NCBI RefSeq assembly: GCF_019429625.1
Contig: NZ_JAHXRW010000003.1
Coordinates: 124,001-188,000, forward strand
DNA from: Celeribacter sp. PS-C1
Lineage (GTDB): Bacteria; Pseudomonadota; Alphaproteobacteria; Rhodobacterales; Rhodobacteraceae
Direction of reading: 5' to 3'
DNA length: 64,000 bases
This document shows positions 56,879 to 64,000 of the stretch, in pieces. The notes under the pieces are model-generated. The model was not told where the DNA came from, ran no database searches, and saw only the letters and a list, made by a program, of their open reading frames with translations. Position 1 is the stretch's first letter. The number at the start of each line of letters is the position of its first letter. The translations under genes and the position numbers were made by a program.

Positions 56879-57682
56879 ATGGGGACACATAAAATGATCG
56901 AAGTGCGTGATTTGCACATGCATTTCGGCGGTTTTCGCGCGGTTGACGGCGCCTCGCTCACGTTGGAGCAAGGCTCGATCACGGGGCTCATCGGGCCCAA
57001 TGGCGCGGGGAAAACGTCGCTTTTCAACTGTATCGCTGGGGTTCTGACGCCGACGTCGGGCCAAGTGCTGTTCGACGGTGAGGACATCACCGGGCTCAAA
57101 CCGCACGAGTTGTTTCATAAGGGCATTCTGCGCACCTTCCAGATCGCGCATGAGTTCGGCTCAATGACCTGTCGCGAGAACCTGATGATGGTGCCCTCTG
57201 GCCAATCAGGCGAGACGCTTTGGAACACATGGTTCGGACGCAAACGCATCGCCGAGGAAGAGCGGGCCCTTCGGGCCAAAGCCGATGAAGTGCTTGAATT
57301 CCTGACGATCTCCCATATCGCGGATTTGAAAGCGGGCGAAATTTCCGGCGGCCAGAAAAAGCTTTTGGAACTTGGCCGTACGATGATGGTCGACGCCAAG
57401 ATGGTGTTCCTCGACGAAGTCGGCGCGGGCGTGAACCGCACCCTGCTCTACACGATCGGCGATGCGATCAAACGCCTGAACGTCGAGCGCGGCTACACAT
57501 TCTGCATGATCGAGCATGACATGGATTTCATCAAACAGCTTTGCGATCCGGTGATCGTCATGGCGCAGGGTCAGGTCATGGCGACCGGCACCGCCGACGA
57601 GATCATGCAAAACGAAGCGGTGATCGAGGCCTATCTCGGCACCGGTGTGAAGAACAAGAAAACTGAGGAGGAGGCGCAATGA
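56879..57682 (+). CDS. livG: Liv-type ABC transporter ATPase (LivG)
   Basis: The 267-residue ATPase has Walker A GPNGAGKTS, a signature ISGGQKKLLELGRTMM, Walker B VFLDEVGAGV (slightly unusual, with Val where many have Pro) and the switch His in MIEHDMDFI. It drives amino acid uptake with LivF and the LivHM permeases. The start may be 56894 (MIEVRDLHM), which has GGGGA before it. The stop overlaps the start of the secreted protein gene by 4 bases. Confidence 0.93.
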   Translation: MGTHKMIEVRDLHMHFGGFRAVDGASLTLEQGSITGLIGPNGAGKTSLFNCIAGVLTPTSGQVLFDGEDITGLKPHELFHKGILRTFQIAHEFGSMTCRENLMMVPSGQSGETLWNTWFGRKRIAEEERALRAKADEVLEFLTISHIADLKAGEISGGQKKLLELGRTMMVDAKMVFLDEVGAGVNRTLLYTIGDAIKRLNVERGYTFCMIEHDMDFIKQLCDPVIVMAQGQVMATGTADEIMQNEAVIEAYLGTGVKNKKTEEEAQ

Positions 57683-58305
57683 ACAAACTTGCATCCGTCC
57701 TTGCCGGGGCTGTTTTCACGTTTTCCACAGTCTCCGCTGCTGTGTCGCAATCTATCGTCGGCATCGCCATGGTTGAGGGCAAACGTGTCGAGCTTTACGA
57801 CAACGGCACCTGGGAATTCAGCGACCTCGGCGAACAAAGCTGCTTCAAAATTGCGGCCAAGCTGTCCTTTTGCGGCAATCCATTGAAATGGAAGCCGACG
57901 AAAGTTCCGAACTCTGAGGTCAACGCAGCGTTCAATCTCGATGATCGCAATTACGGCATGGTCGTCTATGAAGGGGTCGGCACGAAAGATGGGATGTCTC
58001 TCCCCATGATGCAAAGCGTTGCGCTGGAATATGCCGCCGATGCGATGGGTTTGCCGCCGTCTCAGGTGCCGGTCTTTGGCCTGGACGCAGCGCAGGTAGA
58101 GGGCCACGCCACCGAAACCCTTTACTACAGCGCTTCGATTGAAGGCATGAGCATCATTTACGCCAACACGGCCATTGTCGGTGATCATGACACAGTTCAA
58201 ATCATCACCTACACCCTTGCGGATGACATTGACGAAGCTTTCAAGGCGCGTCACGCCGATTTCCTTGCTGATTTCGACGTCAAGTTCTGGGAGGAGGTGC
58301 AATGA
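57679..58305 (+). CDS. Secreted protein of unknown function within the liv operon
   Basis: The 208-residue product begins with a signal peptide (MNKLASVLAGAVFTFSTVSA, about residues 1-22) followed by GKRVELYDNGTWEFSD, a short motif seen in small periplasmic SH3-like or DUF proteins, and a mixed alpha/beta body with two cysteines (CFKIAAKLSFCG) that could form a disulfide. Both ends overlap neighbours by 4 bases (ATGA with livG; ATGA with livF), so it is made in step with the transporter. I do not recognise the family. A helper of the binding protein or an envelope sensor is possible but not shown. Confidence 0.8.
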   Translation: MNKLASVLAGAVFTFSTVSAAVSQSIVGIAMVEGKRVELYDNGTWEFSDLGEQSCFKIAAKLSFCGNPLKWKPTKVPNSEVNAAFNLDDRNYGMVVYEGVGTKDGMSLPMMQSVALEYAADAMGLPPSQVPVFGLDAAQVEGHATETLYYSASIEGMSIIYANTAIVGDHDTVQIITYTLADDIDEAFKARHADFLADFDVKFWEEVQ

Positions 58306-59009
58306 GTTTCCTCCATGCCAATGAAATGCGCGGCGGCTATGGCGCAGGCGCAGATATTCTGCACGGCTGTACGCTGACCGTACAAAAGGGCGAGATCGCC
58401 GTGATCGTCGGGCCAAATGGCGCGGGCAAATCGACCGCGATGAAGGCAGTCTTCGGCATGTTGAACCTGCGCGAGGGGCATGTGCATCTCGATGGTGAGG
58501 ACATCACCGGCCTCAGCCCACAGGAACGTGTCTATAAGGGCATGGGATTTGTGCCGCAGACCCATAATATTTTCCCGACCATGACAGTGCGCGAGAACCT
58601 TGAGATGGGGGCGTTTATCCGCAAGGACGACATCGAACCCACCATCGAGCAGGTCTACGAGCTCTTCCCGGCGGTCTATGAAAAGCGCAACCAGAACGCG
58701 GGCGAGTTGTCCGGAGGTCAACGCCAACAGGTCGCCGTGGGCCGTGCGCTGATGACCCAGCCGAAGCTTTTGATGCTCGACGAGCCGACGGCGGGCGTCT
58801 CGCCCATCGTGATGGACGAGCTGTTCGACCGGATCATCGAGGTCGCCAAAACCGGGATTTCCATCCTCATGGTGGAACAAAATGCCCGACAAGCGCTTGA
58901 AATCGCAGACAAAGGTTATGTGCTCGTGCAAGGCGCCAACGCCTATACCGACACTGGCGCGAACCTTTTGGCGGACCCCGAAGTGCGCCGGACGTTCTTG
59001 GGCGGATAA
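58302..59009 (+). CDS. livF: Liv-type ABC transporter ATPase (LivF)
   Basis: The 235-residue ATPase contains Walker A GPNGAGKST, signature LSGGQRQQVAVGRALM, Walker B LLMLDEPTAGVSP and the switch region VEQNARQALEIAD, the form typical of LivF. It partners LivG at the inner face of the membrane. Its start overlaps the secreted protein stop, and 13 bases separate it from livH. Confidence 0.94.
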   Translation: MSFLHANEMRGGYGAGADILHGCTLTVQKGEIAVIVGPNGAGKSTAMKAVFGMLNLREGHVHLDGEDITGLSPQERVYKGMGFVPQTHNIFPTMTVRENLEMGAFIRKDDIEPTIEQVYELFPAVYEKRNQNAGELSGGQRQQVAVGRALMTQPKLLMLDEPTAGVSPIVMDELFDRIIEVAKTGISILMVEQNARQALEIADKGYVLVQGANAYTDTGANLLADPEVRRTFLGG

Positions 59010-59022
59010 GAGAGGCAGACAG

Positions 59023-60033
59023 ATGGATATTCTCAATGCCCTCGTGGCGTTCACAAATTTCGTCGTGGTCCCAGCCACGGCTTACGGCGCCCAATTGGCG
59101 CTCGGCGCTTTGGGCGTCACGCTGATCTACGGTGTCTTACGGTTCTCGAACTTTGCCCATGGCGAAACGATGTCCTTCGGGGCGATGGTCGTGGTGCTGG
59201 TCACGGGACTGTTCCAAAGCTGGGGCATTTCGCTGGGCGTCCTGCCCACCGCACTTTTGGCCCTGCCCTTCGGCATCTTGGCGACAGCACTATTGGTGCT
59301 GGCGACCGACAAGGTGGTCTACAAGTTCTACCGCAAGGTCAAAGCCGCACCGGTGATGCTTGTCATCGTCTCGACCGGCGTCATGTTCGTGCTCAACGGC
59401 GTGGTGCGAATGATCGTCGGCACCGATGATCGCCGTTTTGCCGATGGCGCGCGTTTCGTCGTGAATGCCCGCGATTTCAAGGCCTGGTCGGGCCTGTCCG
59501 AAGGGCTCGCGATCCGCACGACGCAGGTCATCACCGTGGTCGTCGCGATGATCACCGTGGCCGCACTTTTCTGGTTCCTGAACAAGACCCGCACCGGCAA
59601 GTCAATGCGGGCCTATTCCGACAACGAAGACCTCGCACTACTCTCGGGCATCAACCCGGAGCGCGTGGTGACGATCACTTGGCTTTTGGTGGCGGCTTTG
59701 GCGACCATCGCGGGCGCTCTCTATGGCCTCGATAAGTCGTTCAAACCCTTCATCTTCCAACAGCTTCTTTTGCCAGTCTTTGCCGCCGCCATCGTTGGCG
59801 GTATCGGCAATCCGCTGGGCGCCATCGCGGGCGGGTTCGTCATTGCCTTCTCGGAAGTCACCCTGACCTACGCCTTCAAAAAGGTCGTGACCTATCTCGG
59901 CCCCGACAGTTGGGCGCCCGATGGATTGGTCCAGCTTTTGTCGACGGATTACAAATTCGCCGTCTCCTTCGCGATCCTGATCATCGTCCTGCTGTTCAAA
60001 CCGACAGGTCTCTTCAAGGGGCAAAACATATGA
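59023..60033 (+). CDS. livH: Liv-type ABC transporter permease (LivH)
   Basis: The 336-residue protein has about eight membrane helices, with the LivH start LALGALGVTLIYGVLRFSNFAHGE and the conserved coupling region SMRAYSDNEDLALLSGINPERVV. The GGIGNPLGAIAGGFVIAFSE segment is the standard C-terminal block. The start at 59023 is chosen over an open frame reaching back into livF. It shares ATGA with livM. A somewhat long N-terminus distinguishes it from E. coli LivH. Confidence 0.93.
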   Translation: MDILNALVAFTNFVVVPATAYGAQLALGALGVTLIYGVLRFSNFAHGETMSFGAMVVVLVTGLFQSWGISLGVLPTALLALPFGILATALLVLATDKVVYKFYRKVKAAPVMLVIVSTGVMFVLNGVVRMIVGTDDRRFADGARFVVNARDFKAWSGLSEGLAIRTTQVITVVVAMITVAALFWFLNKTRTGKSMRAYSDNEDLALLSGINPERVVTITWLLVAALATIAGALYGLDKSFKPFIFQQLLLPVFAAAIVGGIGNPLGAIAGGFVIAFSEVTLTYAFKKVVTYLGPDSWAPDGLVQLLSTDYKFAVSFAILIIVLLFKPTGLFKGQNI

Positions 60034-61358
60034 CACATGCTTCGACACATTCCGCCAAATCCCTGCCCCGCGCACCTCTGTATTTCGCGGCCATGGCGGC
60101 GCTCATCATTGCGGTCGGGGTTTTGCAATCGTGGAACACGGCGTTGGCCATTCTCAACATGGGGCTGATCTCGGCCATCATGGCCTTGGGGGTGAACCTT
60201 CAATGGGGCTATGCGGGTCTGTTTAACGTCGGCATCATGGGCTTTACTGCGCTTGGCGGCTTGGCCGTCGTCTTGACCTCCATGCCACCAGTGCCAGCCG
60301 CTTGGGCCGCCGGTGGGGGACGCATGATCGTCGCTCTGCTCGTTGGGCTTGGCACCATCGTCGGCGCCGTTCTGATCTATCCGCGTCTGCCGAAAACCCG
60401 TGTGCGTGGGCTATTTCTCACCGCGTTTCTTATCGTGGGCTTTGTCATCTACCGCACGCTCTTCGATCCGGCCGTCGCGGCGATCGAGGCGGTGGATGCC
60501 TCCACGGCAGGCTATCTTGGCGGGATGGGGCTTCCGGTATTGCTGGCCTGGCCTGTCGGCGCGCTTCTGGCCGCGGGTGCCGCGTGGATCGTGGCCAAAA
60601 CCGCTCTGGGCCTGCGCTCCGACTATCTCGCCATCGCCACCTTGGGCATCGCGGAGATCATTCTCGCCGTGCTCAAGAATGAGGACTGGCTGTCGCGCGG
60701 CGTGAAAAACGTCAACGGCCTGCCGCGTCCGGTCCCCTATGAGATCGACCTTCAGCAAAGCGAGTGGTTCCTGTCTCTGATGGCCAAAATCGGCGCTGAT
60801 CCGGTCATTGGCTCGTCGATTTTCGTCAAGCTGCTCTATGCCGGGTTCTTTTTGGCGGTCATCGGGATCATCGTTCTGGCGATGGAGCTGGCGCTCAAAA
60901 GCCCCTGGGGCCGCATGATGCGCGCGATCCGCGACAATGAAGTGGCCTCCGAGGCCATGGGCAAGGATGTGACCGGGCGGCACCTTCAGATTTTCGTTCT
61001 GGGGGCCGCGATCATCGGCTTTGCGGGCGCGATGATGACCACGCTCGACGGCCAGTTGACGCCGACCACCTACCAGCCGCTGCGCTACACCTTTCTGATC
61101 TGGGTGATGGTCATCGTCGGCGGCTCCGGCAACAACTGGGGCGCAGTTCTGGGCGGTATGCTGATCTGGTTCCTTTGGGTCGAGGTTGAACCCATCGGCG
61201 GCTGGATCGTGAGCGTGCTAACCTCTGGTCTGGCAGATGACTCCGCGCTCAAGGCCGGGTTGATGGAACGCGTGGCCTACATGCGCTACCTGACGATGGG
61301 TTTGATCCTCTTGGTGGTGCTGCGCTTCTCGCCTCGAGGACTCCTACCCGAAAAATAG
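60030..61358 (+). CDS. livM: Liv-type ABC transporter permease (LivM)
   Basis: The 442-residue membrane protein is the second permease. NLQWGYAGLFNVGIMGFTALGG is the LivM signature, and MMRAIRDNEVASEAMGKDV the coupling loop that touches the ATPases. The ISIMALGV and GGSGNNWGAVLGG sequences are as expected. The central insert with extra helices makes it longer than the short LivM forms. It starts with a 4-base overlap with livH and is the last gene of the operon; no clear terminator is seen in the 164 bases after it. Confidence 0.92.
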   Translation: MTHASTHSAKSLPRAPLYFAAMAALIIAVGVLQSWNTALAILNMGLISAIMALGVNLQWGYAGLFNVGIMGFTALGGLAVVLTSMPPVPAAWAAGGGRMIVALLVGLGTIVGAVLIYPRLPKTRVRGLFLTAFLIVGFVIYRTLFDPAVAAIEAVDASTAGYLGGMGLPVLLAWPVGALLAAGAAWIVAKTALGLRSDYLAIATLGIAEIILAVLKNEDWLSRGVKNVNGLPRPVPYEIDLQQSEWFLSLMAKIGADPVIGSSIFVKLLYAGFFLAVIGIIVLAMELALKSPWGRMMRAIRDNEVASEAMGKDVTGRHLQIFVLGAAIIGFAGAMMTTLDGQLTPTTYQPLRYTFLIWVMVIVGGSGNNWGAVLGGMLIWFLWVEVEPIGGWIVSVLTSGLADDSALKAGLMERVAYMRYLTMGLILLVVLRFSPRGLLPEK

Positions 61359-61522
61359 AACTGTAGGCTCCTGCCCGATAAGTAATGGTGTGGGCGGTTG
61401 CCCGAACGCTGCGCACGCGCAGATATGAGACGGGGCTGTGCTGAAAAATTCTTCGGCACGCCCCGTGACATGACGTACTCTCAACAAGCGGCGCCCAAGC
61501 CGCACACCGTGAGGCAACCGAC

Positions 61523-62110
61523 ATGAAACTGCTCGCAGGCATTTGTGCCGCAGGAAATTCCGCGCGCATGGGGTTTGACAAACTCTCGACCGCCCCCTCT
61601 TTGCACTCCCCCGACACGCTGTTGAGCCGGGCTGTTTCTGCGGCGCGGGGACAGCCCTTCGTCGTTGCCCTGCCCGCTGCGACCCATCCCTATTTTCAAA
61701 ACCGCCGCGATGTCTTGCGGCCGCATGATGACTTCATCACGGTGGAGGACAGCGATCAGGGCATTTCCGCTACACTTAAAAGCCTTGCGCGTGTCGCTAT
61801 GGACCGCGACGCCGACGCACTCGCAGTGATCATGGCCGACATGCCGTTCATCACCGCCAGCCATCTGGAAACTCTGGTCATTCTTTTCGAAACCTTCAGC
61901 GGCACGCGGATCGTGCGCGCGCAATGTCAAAGCGGGCGCGAGGGCTATCCGGTGATTTTCCCGGCCTCGGCGCTGCCGGAGTTCGAAACGCTAACCGGCG
62001 ACGAAGGTGTGCAGGTTCTGGTCGAACGCCATGGCGCGAAGCGAGTGGAGATGCCGTCCGAGGCGCCCTGTTGGCACGTGAACACACCGGAGGATTGGCG
62101 CCAGATGTAA
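61523..62110 (+). CDS. MobA/MocA-like nucleotidyltransferase
   Basis: The 195-residue protein has a GT-A nucleotidyltransferase fold. The N-terminal signature is GICAAGNSARMGFDKL (usual form LAAGxSxRMGxxK), the metal site lies in AVIMADMPFIT, and GREGYPVIFP is a MocA-like block. MocA and MobA attach CMP or GMP to the molybdenum cofactor; relatives serve other substrates. No molybdoenzyme gene lies nearby in the window. A hairpin follows. The first Leu of the signature is replaced by Cys, a small change. Confidence 0.82.
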   Translation: MKLLAGICAAGNSARMGFDKLSTAPSLHSPDTLLSRAVSAARGQPFVVALPAATHPYFQNRRDVLRPHDDFITVEDSDQGISATLKSLARVAMDRDADALAVIMADMPFITASHLETLVILFETFSGTRIVRAQCQSGREGYPVIFPASALPEFETLTGDEGVQVLVERHGAKRVEMPSEAPCWHVNTPEDWRQM

Positions 62111-62130
62111 ACACGCCACTCATCACAGAA

Positions 62131-62161
62131 AAACACCGCCCAGAAAATCCGGGCGGTGTTT
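62131..62161 (+). terminator. Hairpin after the nucleotidyltransferase gene
   Basis: AAACACCGCCC (62131-62141) and GGGCGGTGTTT (62151-62161) form an 11-bp perfect helix 20 bases past the stop. Only a short T tract follows, so termination may be partial. Confidence 0.7.
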
Positions 62162-62209
62162 CTGTCTCTGAAAACAAGTCAACTCATCAAAAAAAATCAG
62201 TAAGCTGAA

Positions 62210-62234
62210 CCGTCTCCCCCTAAGAGGGAGACGG
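62210..62234 (-). terminator. Probable terminator after the Hint protein gene
   Basis: CCGTCTCCC (62210-62218) and GGGAGACGG (62226-62234) pair perfectly. On the minus strand a run of T residues follows about 10 bases later (62190-62196), so the stop may be less than tight. It lies 52 bases past the stop. Confidence 0.6.
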
Positions 62235-62285
62235 TCAGGATCAACGCTCCCCCCCGAGCACGTCGATCAGAGCGAAAGTCGAGGA

Positions 62286-64000
62286 TCAGGAGACCAAAAG
62301 CTCCGCCTCATGTTTGCGCAGAATGCGACGCGCAGCCGAAAACTTGCCACGGGTCGACGCATCAGCCAATTCCGGGAACAGCGCAAACAACTCTTCGCGC
62401 GCCGCATCAGCCAGAGCGGAAATTGTGTAGTCACCCGGCTGGAAGCTTTCAGACCACGTGCCATCCGACAACACCACCTCGTGTCGATCGAACATCAGGT
62501 GGATATAGGTCACCTCCGGCACATTCAAACGCTCCACGCCATCAATTCGTGTCAGGTGTTTGGCTGCCACAAGAACCTCATGCTCTTCGAACAAAAGCGC
62601 TGCTTTCTCGTTGGAAACCAGCATCCGGTGGTTGGGAGAGACGACCATGTCGCGTTCCGGCAAGCCGGCGCCAAGCGCCCCCTTGCGGATCATAACCGGG
62701 TTCAAATCGATACGACCGGACATCTCCTCCGCCGAAATCGTTCTCTTGCCGATCCAGCGAATGACCTGAAGGCCATTGTCGCGCGTGATCGCCTTGTCCC
62801 CAATTTGAAGATTTTCCACCAAGACCTCGCCGCGCGGTGTCGCGATATAGGTCCCCGGCGTAAAGCAGATTGGAGGCGGCGGCGGCGGATCAGACACGAC
62901 ATCTTCGATATTGGTGTAGTTGATGTTGGCCGTTTCGCCCGTGTAAAGATTGAAGAGCTGGATCTGGCCGTCATAGCCATTGCCGTCACTGTCAGGGTTC
63001 TGGACATGGTTGGTGATGATCCAGCCATTCTCCAAAAGCTCGGTCATGTCGAGCGTGTCCCAATCGACGCCGCCCGCCCCACCATGCACGGTGGTGTTGT
63101 AAACGCCAGAAGTGACATCGCTAAAGGTGATATAGAACGTATCCTGATCGTCACCGCCATCCAACACGTCGTTGTCGCCACCGCCGTAGATGATGTCGTC
63201 GTCTTCGCCGCCAAACACAGTATCGGTGCCCGCGCCTGCGTAGATCGTATCGTTGTCGACGCCACCGTCGATGTAGTCGTCGCCGTCACCGCCGTAGATG
63301 ATATCATCATCGTCCTGGCCATAGATCGTATCGTTGCCAGCACCACCGTCGATCACGTCCTTGCCGTTTTCGACCTCAAGATCACCGGCGTCATCCGGGA
63401 TGTTCAACTCATCGGGATAGGCCGGGTTGAGACCGCCATAGATGATGTCATCACCATCCCCCCCTTCGATGGTGTCGGAACCTTCACCGCCAATGATCGT
63501 ATCATTGCCGGAGCCGCCGAGGAGGGTGTCGTCATCGAAACCGCCGTCGATATAATCATTGTCCGCGCCACCATCGATATAATCGGCATCGTCGCCACCG
63601 TATATGGTGTCGTTGCCTGCTCCGCCAAAGATCGTATCCTTGTCGTTCTCCGGATCGGAATCGTCGGGCACATAGGGGCCATAGCCGCGATCCGGGCTCC
63701 CGATCGCACCGCCGATGATGACATCGTTGCCGTCGCCGCCTTCGATATAGTCCTGACCATCACCGCCATCGAGGTAGTCATCACCACCGCCGCCGGAGAT
63801 TGTGTCATCACCGCCCATGCCCCAGAATTCGTTGGTGTAGGTGTCATCCGGATGGGTCCCCTGATGGTCAAAACCGATCAGAGTGTCGTCATACTCGGAG
63901 CCGATGACCCCGTCGATGCCGCCCTCAATCGTGTCATTCTCGGCATAGCCGCCGGAGAGCGCCGAAGTGGACAGATCGACATAAACGGCTGAGCCGGAAC
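62286..64000 (-). CDS. RTX-repeat protein with C-terminal Hint domain, 5' end outside the window
   Basis: The frame is open from the right edge, so the start is missing; about 570 residues are seen. Most of the first 270 are acidic RTX nonapeptides (GGxGxDxIx type, such as GGAGNDTIYGGDDADYIDG), which bind calcium and are typical of type I secreted proteins. A junction region and a DPPPPPPICF linker lead to a Hint (hedgehog/intein) domain whose nucleophile Cys (codon 62867-62865) starts CFTPGTYIATPRGEV; SPNHRM gives the downstream His. The protein may cut itself. The last ~60 residues follow the Hint core. Confidence 0.9.
   Translation of the reverse strand, partial: SGSAVYVDLSTSALSGGYAENDTIEGGIDGVIGSEYDDTLIGFDHQGTHPDDTYTNEFWGMGGDDTISGGGGDDYLDGGDGQDYIEGGDGNDVIIGGAIGSPDRGYGPYVPDDSDPENDKDTIFGGAGNDTIYGGDDADYIDGGADNDYIDGGFDDDTLLGGSGNDTIIGGEGSDTIEGGDGDDIIYGGLNPAYPDELNIPDDAGDLEVENGKDVIDGGAGNDTIYGQDDDDIIYGGDGDDYIDGGVDNDTIYAGAGTDTVFGGEDDDIIYGGGDNDVLDGGDDQDTFYITFSDVTSGVYNTTVHGGAGGVDWDTLDMTELLENGWIITNHVQNPDSDGNGYDGQIQLFNLYTGETANINYTNIEDVVSDPPPPPPICFTPGTYIATPRGEVLVENLQIGDKAITRDNGLQVIRWIGKRTISAEEMSGRIDLNPVMIRKGALGAGLPERDMVVSPNHRMLVSNEKAALLFEEHEVLVAAKHLTRIDGVERLNVPEVTYIHLMFDRHEVVLSDGTWSESFQPGDYTISALADAAREELFALFPELADASTRGKFSAARRILRKHEAELLVS

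Noticed and set aside
63044-63818. Regular short repeats that might look like a CRISPR or satellite array
   Set aside because: They are degenerate and in phase with codons; they encode RTX nonapeptides.
62310-63992. 560-codon plus-strand frame opposite the RTX-Hint gene
   Set aside because: The RTX repeats give a repetitive Val/Ile/Asp-rich translation on the other strand. The minus strand encodes recognisable RTX and Hint motifs, so this is a shadow.

Overview
The window is chromosomal DNA from a GC-rich alphaproteobacterium, most likely a marine Rhodobacteraceae (Roseobacter-group) species. The support is gene content and style: a zwf-pgl-pgi block for the Entner-Doudoroff route, a HemB without zinc cysteines, a 3-hydroxybutyrate dehydrogenase/patatin pair, a CtrA-type box before a PAS_5-like gene, an RTX/Hint surface protein, and very long PstA and PstC. 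I cannot name the species. Almost all of the sequence is ordinary, densely packed core or metabolic coding DNA. I see no prophage, integron, CRISPR array or intact insertion sequence.

Layout. 1-5 kb: the start of a radical SAM gene, then the sugar-phosphate genes zwf-pgl-pgi behind a cluster of AGCGCT palindromes, and a nitrilase. 5-18 kb: an SCP2-like protein, tRNA-Gly(CCC) with a clear promoter, a fasciclin protein, RluE, Ppx/GppA, a SYLF lipoprotein, HemB, a membrane protein, Mfd, a drug-efflux MFS protein, a DsbA-family protein and an XRE-cupin regulator. 18-25 kb: two tiny overlapping lipoprotein genes, a peptide-binding protein, a probable small RNA with its own promoter and terminator, bdhA-patatin, a DUF502-type protein and psuK-psuG. 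25-28 kb: rpsB-tsf with structured leader RNAs, then an unexplained hairpin-rich gap and a LuxR solo.

28-41 kb is a nitrogen and polyamine catabolic island. It holds an Lrp regulator, arginase and ornithine cyclodeaminase, glutamate dehydrogenase, gabT-gabD with a divergent PuuR-like regulator, then an aminotransferase, a PuuB-like oxidase and an aldehyde dehydrogenase facing a GntR regulator. Read together, the products take arginine to ornithine and proline, and take polyamines or other amines to GABA, succinate semialdehyde and succinate.

41-49 kb is a complete phosphate-starvation locus in the order phoR-pstS-pstC-pstA-pstB-phoU-phoB, all on the minus strand. It has Pho-box-like direct repeats before both phoR and pstS and a terminator after phoB. 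49-55 kb carries a gamma carbonic anhydrase, gmk, a long AT-rich intergenic region with the CtrA-type box, the PAS protein, an acetyltransferase, class II DAHP synthase and a PQQ-type sugar dehydrogenase. 55.6-61.4 kb is a Liv-type ABC importer operon with an unfamiliar secreted protein translationally coupled between its two ATPase genes. 61.5-64 kb has a MobA/MocA-like nucleotidyltransferase and the C-terminal part of an RTX-Hint protein that runs off the window.

No clearly new multi-gene system is visible. The best leads are the small RNA at 20.3 kb, the rpsB leader, the hairpin cluster at 27.2-27.4 kb, the secreted protein embedded in the Liv operon, the LuxR solo with altered ligand residues, and the tiny lipoprotein pair.
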